A stretch of 10,772 bases of DNA from JAZNGX01 sp045576675. GTDB lineage: Bacteria > Bacillota > Clostridia > Monoglobales > Firm-18. The translations under genes and the position numbers were made by a program. Under the pieces are notes generated by a model. The model made no database searches. It saw only the letters and a list, made by a program, of their open reading frames with translations, and was not told the origin of the DNA. Each line of letters opens with the position of its first letter. Position 1 is the first letter of the stretch. This document shows, one piece after another, positions 5,793-10,772 of this stretch. The stretch covers positions 1-10,772 of the forward strand of contig JAZNGX010000063.1 of the NCBI GenBank assembly GCA_045576675.1, in the 5' to 3' direction.

Positions 5793-6689
5793 ATGACAAT
5801 ACAACAGTGTAAATATGTTTTGGAAATACTTAATAAAGGCTCGTTTAACGAGGCTTCAAAAACTCTTTTTATAGCACAATCAAGCTTGTCTGCGAGTGTT
5901 AAGGCCCTTGAAAATGAGCTGGGAATCAAAATTTTTGAAAGGTCAAATAATGGTGTTTACCTTACGAGTGATGGTGCGGAATTTGTGCGATACGCTTCGC
6001 AAATTGCAGAACAGAATGACTTTATTGCGGGCAAATACAAGACAGGAAAAAGCTGCAAAAAGCTGTACATTGCAACACAACATTATGATTTTGTTGCCGA
6101 TATATTTGGTAAGCTGTTAAACAGCGTAACAGATGACGAATACAAGCTGTCGCTCAAGGAAACACAAACCTACGATGTGATAAATGAGGTTGAAAAGGGT
6201 TATTGCGATATTGGAATTATCGCACTTAAGAATACGGATTTTGATATAATGAAACGTTTTTTGTCAAATAAAAGGCTTAGGTTTACTATGCTTTCAAAGG
6301 TTTTGCCACACGTTTTTGTAAGGAAAGAACATCCGCTTTCATATAGTAAGCTTTTAACTTATGTTGAGCTTAAGGATTTCCCTTTTGTTTCATATGAACA
6401 GGGAAAGCATAACGTTTCATTTTTTACAGAAGAGATTATGGAAGGCTCCGACGTAAAAAAGCATATTGAAATAAGTGACAGAGCAAGTCTTATGAATGTG
6501 CTTCTTACAACGGATTGTTATACAATAGGTACGGGAATTATGCCGTCAACATTAAACGACGGTAAGATAGTCAGCATACCTCTTGAAAGCGGTGCGTATT
6601 ATAATATCGGTTATATTTTACACGAAGAACGAAAATGCTCTGGTATGACTGAGGAGTTTGTTGGTATGTTAAAGGAAATAATAAAGTAA
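5793..6689 (+). CDS. LysR-type transcriptional regulator
   Basis: A 298-residue LysR-type regulator. The winged helix-turn-helix covers about residues 1-60, with the family signature SFNEASKTLFIAQSSLSASV, then LENELGIKIFERSNNGVYLT. A linker helix (about 60-88) leads to a substrate-binding domain (about 88-298) with the split alpha/beta pattern, for example YCDIGIIAL near residue 137. The start ATG 5793 lies 6 bases after the DUF554 stop and uses the GGGGG at 5779-5783 inside that gene. LysR genes are more often divergent from their targets; here the regulator is downstream in the same transcript, so it may regulate its own unit through the promoter near 5080. The effector is unknown. Confidence 0.9.
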   Translation: MTIQQCKYVLEILNKGSFNEASKTLFIAQSSLSASVKALENELGIKIFERSNNGVYLTSDGAEFVRYASQIAEQNDFIAGKYKTGKSCKKLYIATQHYDFVADIFGKLLNSVTDDEYKLSLKETQTYDVINEVEKGYCDIGIIALKNTDFDIMKRFLSNKRLRFTMLSKVLPHVFVRKEHPLSYSKLLTYVELKDFPFVSYEQGKHNVSFFTEEIMEGSDVKKHIEISDRASLMNVLLTTDCYTIGTGIMPSTLNDGKIVSIPLESGAYYNIGYILHEERKCSGMTEEFVGMLKEIIK

Positions 6690-6716
6690 AATGGAGTTGC
6701 ACAGCAACTCCATTTT
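6688..6716. terminator. Bidirectional terminator between convergent genes
   Basis: AAAATGGAGTTGC (6688-6700) pairs perfectly with GCAACTCCATTTT (6704-6716) around an ACA loop, a 13-bp stem. It overlaps the last two bases of the LysR stop codon and lies 9 bases from the stop of the convergent kinase gene. A and T runs on the two sides allow it to work in both directions. Confidence 0.85.
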
Positions 6717-6725
6717 GCTTTATTA

Positions 6726-8303
6726 TTATTCTACAATTTCAAGTGTTTTTTCTGCTTTTAAACCTGCATTGTATCTGGTCATATATGCATTAAAGCCTGC
6801 CACGCCGTCAGCATCGGGAGAAAGAGTTGAAACAGACATAGATGAGAAAACGTTGTCCTTTAACCATTCGCCCAGGTTTTTGCCGCTTTCGTCCATCATA
6901 TATGCGGCAAGCAATGCCATACCCCATGCACCGCCCTCGCCTGCAGTTTCCATTACAGATACATTGGTGTTAAGTGCGTTTGCAAGTATTTGCTGTGCGA
7001 TTCCCTGAACCTTAAATAATCCGCCGTGTGCCTGAATTTGTTCAGCATTTACCTTTTCTTTATCAAAAAGTATATTCATACCTGTTTTTAATGCTGCCAT
7101 TGTTGAGTACAATTCGGCTTTTATGAAGTTGGCAAGTGTCATTTTACTGTCAGGCATACGGAAATACATCGGTCTGCCCTTTTCAATTTCAGTAACATGC
7201 TCGCCTGACAGATAGTTGTATGCAGCAACTCCGCCACAGTCGTTATCTGCATTTTTGGTGTTGGTATATAAAGCTTCATATAGTTTTGATTTGTCAATTG
7301 AAGCACCGATTAATTCCGCAAATTCACCAAATACTTTTACCCATGCATCAAGCTCTGAACAACAGTTGTTGCAGTGTACCATTGCAACAGGTGAGCCGTC
7401 AGGTGTTGTGCATATATCAATTTCAGGATATTTGTTTTTAAGCTCATCTTCAAGAACAAGCATTGCAAAAATAGATGTTCCTGCAGAAACATTACCTGTT
7501 TTTGGTAAAACAGCGTTTGTTGCAACCATACCTGTGCCTGCATCGCCTTCGGGAGGGCAAACAGGAATTCCGGCTTTGAAGTTGCCAGTCGGGTCTAAGA
7601 ATTTTGCACCTTCTTCAGTAAGAACAGCACCTTTTTCGCCTGCGTTTTTAACCTCGGGAAGAACGTCTGCTATATTCCAGCTGTAGCCCATTTCTTTAAC
7701 AATAGCATCAAAATCAGCAAGCATTTTTTGGTTATATGTATTGCCGCTTATCGGGAACATTCCTGATGCTTCGCCTACACCAAGCTCACGTCTGCCTGTT
7801 AAAAGATAATGAACATAGCCTGAAAGTGTTGTTATGTATGCAATGTCTTTTACATGGCTTTCGCCGTTTAGCATTGCCTGATACAAGTGAGCTATACTCC
7901 ATCTCTGCGGAATGCTGAAGTCAAAAACCTCTGTAAGATTTGTTGCAGCTTTTTCTGTGGTGGTATTACGCCATGTGCGGAACGCTGCAAGCAGATTGTC
8001 CTGCTTGTCAAATGGAAGATAGCCGTGCATCATAGCAGAAATTCCCATAGAGCCGACTGTTGTAAGTGTAACATCATATTTTTCAGATACATCCTTTGCA
8101 AGGCTTGCAAAGCAGCTTTTTAAGCCTGTGTGAACATCGTCAAGCGAATATGTCCAATACCCATTCTCGAATTTGTTTTCCCATTCATAGCCACCGCTTG
8201 CTATAGGTGTGAAGGTATCGTCAATAAGTGATGCTTTGATTCTTGTAGAGCCAAGCTCTATACCGAGGTGAGTTTTGCCTGAAAGTATTTTTTCTTTAAT
8301 CAT
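6726..8303 (-). CDS. FGGY-family carbohydrate kinase
   Basis: A 525-residue sugar kinase of the FGGY family (xylulokinase/ribulokinase group) that transfers phosphate from ATP to a sugar or polyol in the cytoplasm. The N-terminal nucleotide-binding loop is HLGIELGSTRIKASLIDD (about 12-29); SAMMHGYLPFD follows near residue 90; PEGDAGTGM holds the likely catalytic base Asp254; NVSAGTSIFAML is the ATP-side loop; and QAHGGLFKVQG...METAGEGGAWGMALLAAY (about 440-485) is the C-terminal family signature. The exact sugar cannot be read from sequence; xylulose or ribulose are possible. AGGAG (complement of 8314-8318) precedes ATG 8303. Only 16 bases separate it from the ImmA-type protease gene upstream, with no terminator, so it can be the last gene of the XRE-ImmA transcript; a private promoter inside the protease gene cannot be excluded. 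Confidence 0.88.
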   Translation of the reverse strand: MIKEKILSGKTHLGIELGSTRIKASLIDDTFTPIASGGYEWENKFENGYWTYSLDDVHTGLKSCFASLAKDVSEKYDVTLTTVGSMGISAMMHGYLPFDKQDNLLAAFRTWRNTTTEKAATNLTEVFDFSIPQRWSIAHLYQAMLNGESHVKDIAYITTLSGYVHYLLTGRRELGVGEASGMFPISGNTYNQKMLADFDAIVKEMGYSWNIADVLPEVKNAGEKGAVLTEEGAKFLDPTGNFKAGIPVCPPEGDAGTGMVATNAVLPKTGNVSAGTSIFAMLVLEDELKNKYPEIDICTTPDGSPVAMVHCNNCCSELDAWVKVFGEFAELIGASIDKSKLYEALYTNTKNADNDCGGVAAYNYLSGEHVTEIEKGRPMYFRMPDSKMTLANFIKAELYSTMAALKTGMNILFDKEKVNAEQIQAHGGLFKVQGIAQQILANALNTNVSVMETAGEGGAWGMALLAAYMMDESGKNLGEWLKDNVFSSMSVSTLSPDADGVAGFNAYMTRYNAGLKAEKTLEIVE

Positions 8304-8319
8304 AATTTTTGCACTCCTT

Positions 8320-8838
8320 TTATTTTTTTAGAAAATCACCGTTAGGCTCAAGACCTATACGGAAATTATATCCGCGGTAATTCATATTTGTCATTTTAAG
8401 TCCTACAAGGTTTATATCCGTGTTAAGCTCTCCTGCGACCTGCTGCATATCATAGCCTTCGATTACAAGGTTATATACGTCTTTGTCGTCAAGCAAAAGC
8501 TCTGCCGCAAACATATTTGCTTCATATTCCGGACGGCTTTTCATATCGTAAAGCACAAATTCCTGCAAAGCACCAAGACTTGCAAGCTGACGATGCAACA
8601 CGTCGTGCCCGATTTCGTGAGCACACACGATTTTTTGCATTTCTTCCGGAAGGTTGGAATTTATTATTATTATTCTGTTGCGTTTTATAATGCAGTACAT
8701 TCCTTTTAGCTTGTCAAGATTATCGTCAAACAACACCATAATACCAAGCTCTTTTGCAATATCAAACGGGTTGCGGCTGTCGCATTGCTTAAGGATTTTA
8801 TTAACCTGTAAGGAAATTGTATCGTTATACAAAGCCAT
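8320..8838 (-). CDS. ImmA/IrrE-family zinc metalloprotease
   Basis: A 172-residue protein with the ImmA/IrrE (DUF955) pattern: the zinc motif HEIGH at 74-78 with catalytic Glu75, LPEEMQKIVCAHEIGHDVLH as the core helix, and YEANMFAAELLL near 105-116, whose Glu106 is the expected third zinc ligand. Proteases of this family cleave a partner XRE-type repressor: ImmA cuts ImmR in ICEBs1, IrrE (PprI) cuts DdrO in Deinococcus after radiation. The gene overlaps the XRE gene by one base (TAATG), and GGAGG for this start lies inside the end of the XRE gene, so both are made together. This strongly suggests that the XRE protein is its target. There is no extra sensor domain such as the GAF-like part of IrrE, so the activating signal is not visible. 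Confidence 0.9.
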   Translation of the reverse strand: MALYNDTISLQVNKILKQCDSRNPFDIAKELGIMVLFDDNLDKLKGMYCIIKRNRIIIINSNLPEEMQKIVCAHEIGHDVLHRQLASLGALQEFVLYDMKSRPEYEANMFAAELLLDDKDVYNLVIEGYDMQQVAGELNTDINLVGLKMTNMNYRGYNFRIGLEPNGDFLKK

Positions 8839-9239
8839 TACCTCCGATTTTTTGGTATGTACTTTTTGTTTTCCTTTTTAGCTGCCCAGTAAGCATTTTG
8901 CAATGCCTGCATAGCTTCGTCACGTGCTTCTTCAGAAAGCTCTCCGCCTGCAAACATACCTGCAAGCTGAGAAACAAGCTCTAAAGCATCTTTTTTGCCT
9001 TGTGCTCCGTAAAGGGTCTGGGCTTCTGTTATAAATTCCTCATCTTCAGTTAAAAGATAGTTTATATCAGCATTAAGCGTGACTGCAAGCCTTTTGTAAA
9101 TATCCCTGCTTTTAGGATACATATTGGCAGTTTCGTAATTTTGGACTGTTCTTGTTGATACGCCAATTGCTTCTGCAAGCTGTGCCTGGCTTATTTTGTT
9201 ATCATTTCTCAGCTTTTTAAGCTTTTCGCAGAATTTCAT
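8838..9239 (-). CDS. XRE-family transcriptional repressor, likely ImmA target
   Basis: A 133-residue protein with an N-terminal Cro/C1-type helix-turn-helix (about 5-62: LKKLRNDNKISQAQLAEAIG then VSTRTVQNYE). The C-terminal part (about 65-133) is alpha-helical and charged, containing LAGMFAGGELSEEARDEAMQ and a basic tail ending KYIPKNRR. It has the same layout as the DdrO and ImmR repressors, in which an IrrE/ImmA protease cuts in the C-terminal dimerisation region. ATG 9239 is preceded by AAGGTG (complement of 9245-9250). The gene is the first of the minus-strand run and lies next to three 15-base palindromes that are probably its operators, so it likely represses both itself and the polymerase gene. 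Family assignment is firm; cleavage is inferred from the neighbour. Confidence 0.9.
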   Translation of the reverse strand: MKFCEKLKKLRNDNKISQAQLAEAIGVSTRTVQNYETANMYPKSRDIYKRLAVTLNADINYLLTEDEEFITEAQTLYGAQGKKDALELVSQLAGMFAGGELSEEARDEAMQALQNAYWAAKKENKKYIPKNRR

Positions 9240-9255
9240 AATTACACCTTCTTTG

Positions 9256-9270
9256 CGAAAAAATTTTTCG
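9256..9270. promoter_or_regulatory. Operator O1 (CGAAA-N5-TTTCG)
   Basis: CGAAAAAATTTTTCG, a perfect palindrome apart from its central base, lies 16 bases before the XRE start codon and just upstream (about -44 to -58) of the polymerase promoter. It shares the 15-base layout CGAAA-N5-YTTCG and the trailing TA with O2 and O3. Confidence 0.6.
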
Positions 9271-9278
9271 TAAATATA

Positions 9279-9307
9279 TTGACAAACGAAACAAAACTTC
9301 GTATAAT
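9279..9307 (+). promoter_or_regulatory. Perfect sigma-70-type promoter for dinB
   Basis: TTGACA (9279-9284), a 17-base spacer and TATAAT (9302-9307) match the housekeeping consensus at every position. Transcription would begin near 9314. The spacer contains operator O2 exactly from end to end, so a bound repressor would block polymerase. A consensus promoter left unrepressed would be very strong, which fits a gene that must be tightly controlled. Confidence 0.85.
9287..9301. promoter_or_regulatory. Operator O2 (CGAAA-N5-CTTCG) inside the dinB promoter spacer
   Basis: CGAAACAAAACTTCG fills the spacer between -35 and -10 of the dinB promoter. One position of the right arm (C for T) departs from O1 and O3. 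Its centre (9294) is 31 bases from O1 and 26 from O3. Confidence 0.65.
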
Positions 9308-9312
9308 ATACA

Positions 9313-9327
9313 CGAAAATAAGTTTCG
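9313..9327. promoter_or_regulatory. Operator O3 (CGAAA-N5-TTTCG) on the promoter symmetry axis
   Basis: CGAAAATAAGTTTCG is centred on 9320. It covers the predicted start sites of both facing promoters (about 9314 and 9326), so one bound dimer could stop both transcripts. The outer bases are also partly symmetric. Confidence 0.7.
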
Positions 9328-9332
9328 TATAT

Positions 9333-9361
9333 ATTATACTTTAATTTGCGTGTTTTGTCAA
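9333..9361 (-). promoter_or_regulatory. Perfect sigma-70-type promoter for XRE-ImmA(-kinase)
   Basis: On the minus strand TTGACA (complement of 9356-9361), a 17-base spacer and TATAAT (complement of 9333-9338) again match the consensus perfectly. Transcription would start near 9326 and run left through O3, O2 and O1 into the XRE gene. The -35 lies in the untranslated leader of dinB, next to its ribosome binding site. Confidence 0.85.
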
Positions 9362-9372
9362 GGGGGGATAGT

Positions 9373-10605
9373 GTGAACAGGGTGATTTTACACAGTGACC
9401 TTAATAATTTTTATGCATCGGTGGAATGTATGTTAAATCCTGAATTGAAGGGGAATTATGTGGCTGTGTGCGGTAACCGTGAGGACAGGCATGGTATTGT
9501 TCTTGCAAAAAATCAGCCTGCAAAGCTGCTTGGTGTTAAAACGGGTGAGCCTATATGGCAGGCAAAGCTTAAATGCCCTGATTTGGTGATAGTTCCGCCT
9601 CAGTATGACCAATACCTTAAATATTCAAAAATTGTACGTGATATATATTATAATTATACTGATATGATTGAGCCTTTCGGGATGGATGAATGCTGGCTTG
9701 ATGTGTCAGGCTGCACAAAAAGTATGGGCAGCGGTACTGAAATTGCAAATAACATAAGGGAGCAGGTTAAATCAGAAACCGGGCTTACAGTGTCGATAGG
9801 TATCTCATACAATAAAATTTTTGCCAAGCTTGGCAGTGATATGAAAAAGCCTGATGCAGTGACATATATCCCAAAGGACAGCTTTAAAGAAAAGGTATGG
9901 CCGTTACCTGTAGGTGAGCTGTTGGGAGTAGGAATTAAAACGCAGCAAAAGCTTAAGGTTAAAAACATCAATACGATAGGTGATCTGGCAAATGCAAGCC
10001 CTGAAAGGCTTAAGCTGTGGCTGGGTGTGAACGGGATACGTTTGTGGCGATATGCCAACGGATATGACAATTCTGCTGTAAGCACTTTTGATTATAAAGC
10101 ACCGATAAAAAGCATCGGGCATGGTATAACGTGTGTTACCGACCTTCTTAACAATGATGAGGTTTGGCGTGTTATACTTGAACTCACCGGTTCAATTTCA
10201 CGAAAGCTTAAGGAAAATAATCTTGCGGCAACAGGTGTTGCACTGTCAGTAAAGGATAAAAATTTAGTGAACAGAGAATATCAGTGCAAGCTTGATTATG
10301 CAACAACAGGCACACACGATATTGCAGGCAAGGCATTTGAGCTTTTTTTAAAACGTTATACGTGGAAGAATAACGTGCGTGCAGTAAGCGTGCGCGCAAT
10401 AAATCTTGTTAAAGGTGATTTGCCACGTCAGCTTTCATTTTTTGATGATGACGGCAAATGGTTGAAAACCCAAAAGCTCGAGAACGCTATAGATAACCTG
10501 CGTGCAAGATATGGTAAGGAAATTATAAAATATGCAAGCCTGATGGATGATTTAAAAATGCCGGCGGCAAAGGACGTTGAGCTGCTTTTGCCATCGACTT
10601 ATTGA
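9373..10605 (+). CDS. dinB: Y-family DNA polymerase (DinB / Pol IV type)
   Basis: A 410-residue translesion polymerase that copies damaged DNA with low fidelity. The palm motifs are HSDLNNFYASVE (catalytic Asp9) and GMDECWLDVSG (Asp105, Glu106, the variant of SIDE common in clostridial DinB). The fingers segment includes RHGIVLAKNQPAKLLGVKTG, then SIGISYNKIFAKLGSDMKKP; thumb helix-hairpin-helix residues (GVGIKTQQKLKVKNINTIGD) and a little-finger domain follow. QLSFF at 353-357 is a good beta-clamp binding motif. The start is GTG 9373 behind the G6 run at 9362-9367; the TTG at 9346 in the same frame has no ribosome binding site and would overlap promoter elements. Clostridial DinB proteins of this type also carry a tail after the clamp motif, so length is normal. 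Divergent from XRE-ImmA with shared operators, it is likely the damage-induced output of that pair. A UvrX/UmuC-like role is the close alternative. Confidence 0.92.
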   Translation: MNRVILHSDLNNFYASVECMLNPELKGNYVAVCGNREDRHGIVLAKNQPAKLLGVKTGEPIWQAKLKCPDLVIVPPQYDQYLKYSKIVRDIYYNYTDMIEPFGMDECWLDVSGCTKSMGSGTEIANNIREQVKSETGLTVSIGISYNKIFAKLGSDMKKPDAVTYIPKDSFKEKVWPLPVGELLGVGIKTQQKLKVKNINTIGDLANASPERLKLWLGVNGIRLWRYANGYDNSAVSTFDYKAPIKSIGHGITCVTDLLNNDEVWRVILELTGSISRKLKENNLAATGVALSVKDKNLVNREYQCKLDYATTGTHDIAGKAFELFLKRYTWKNNVRAVSVRAINLVKGDLPRQLSFFDDDGKWLKTQKLENAIDNLRARYGKEIIKYASLMDDLKMPAAKDVELLLPSTY

Positions 10606-10772
10606 ATTACAAACGGTTTAAAACTCTTCGACCTTAAACGCAGAAAAATTTTAAATAATTTTAATGCGGAGGACGAAGTTAGGCTGTCGCCTTACAAGGA
10701 CGACAAATTAAAAGAATTAAAATTTAACAAGTTTAAGGCGTATGGAATTCGATAAGTCGATGGCCAACCATC
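10606..10772. other. Region without a recognised gene; AT-rich inverted repeat
   Basis: Bases 10646-10665 (AAATTTTAA...TTTTAAT) can pair with 10707-10725 (ATTAAAA...TTAAAATTT) with a small internal bulge; a short GTCG (10686-10689) / CGAC (10701-10704) stem lies inside. The frame of the polymerase also stays open after its TGA from 10606 to a TAA at 10753-10755, giving a lysine-rich 49-residue translation (..KLFDLKRRKIL..KFKAYGIR) that I do not recognise and that has no start codon of its own. GATGG-CCAA-CCATC at 10759-10772 forms a small hairpin right at the edge. No T-rich terminator is clear. The region could hold a decayed gene or a structured 3' end. Confidence 0.3.

Noticed and set aside
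7216..7686. 156-codon open frame on the plus strand opposite the kinase gene
   Set aside because: It is antisense to conserved kinase motifs and its Ser/Pro/Thr-rich translation matches no family.
6726..8303. Specific naming of the kinase as xylB or araB
   Set aside because: The FGGY motifs do not fix the sugar, and no pentose isomerase or epimerase gene is adjacent.
9256..9327. LexA (SOS) boxes upstream of dinB
   Set aside because: The sites read CGAAA-N5-YTTCG and are 15 bases long; the Firmicute LexA box is CGAAC-N4-GTTCG with 14 bases. The neighbouring XRE gene is the better candidate binder.
9346..9372. TTG at 9346 as start of the polymerase
   Set aside because: No ribosome binding site precedes it and it would lie across the minus-strand promoter; GTG 9373 follows a clear G-rich site and gives the expected N-terminus.

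Overview
The window looks like the chromosome of a low-GC Gram-positive bacterium, probably an anaerobic gut-type clostridium. The grounds are the AT-rich third codon positions, strong GGAGG/GAGGTG ribosome binding sites, perfect TTGACA/TATAAT promoters, and protein families (DUF4432, DUF554, ImmA/IrrE, clostridial-type DinB) typical of that group. No RNA gene was recognised. Genes are tightly packed and end almost exclusively with TAA or TGA.

Left edge (1-555): no intact gene. It holds a spaced AATAYCACT repeat and the left part of a decayed IS200-type insertion sequence. A terminator-like hairpin, a hairpin that hides the ribosome binding site, and the first half of tnpA with a frameshift are still visible. 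The IS remnant stops abruptly at the stop codon of an AraC-type regulator gene.

Catabolic block (555-5008): an AraC-family regulator (minus strand) diverges from a four-gene plus-strand operon. The operon encodes a creatinase-like, apparently metal-free M24 protein; a small ASRT-family ligand-binding protein; a creatininase-family amidohydrolase broken by one in-frame TAG; and a DUF4432 aldose-epimerase-like protein. It ends at a strong terminator. The mix of C-N hydrolase folds with two sugar-binding-type proteins suggests an inducible pathway for a sugar-linked amide or amidine compound; the substrate cannot be read from sequence.

Middle (5009-6716): an extended -10 promoter drives a DUF554 membrane protein and a LysR-type regulator spaced 6 bases apart. 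A perfect hairpin shared with the convergent gene closes the unit.

Right block (6726-10605): a minus-strand run XRE repressor - ImmA/IrrE metalloprotease - FGGY sugar kinase faces a plus-strand Y-family DNA polymerase (DinB type). The roughly 130 bases between the start codons hold two perfect consensus promoters facing each other, mirror-symmetric about position 9320, and three copies of a 15-base CGAAA-N5-YTTCG operator, one exactly on the symmetry axis. This resembles a LexA-independent, protease-triggered damage switch (compare DdrO/IrrE of Deinococcus and ImmR/ImmA of ICEBs1) controlling an error-prone polymerase. It is the most interesting part of the window.

Right edge (10606-10772): no recognised gene; an AT-rich inverted repeat and an open frame of unknown meaning.
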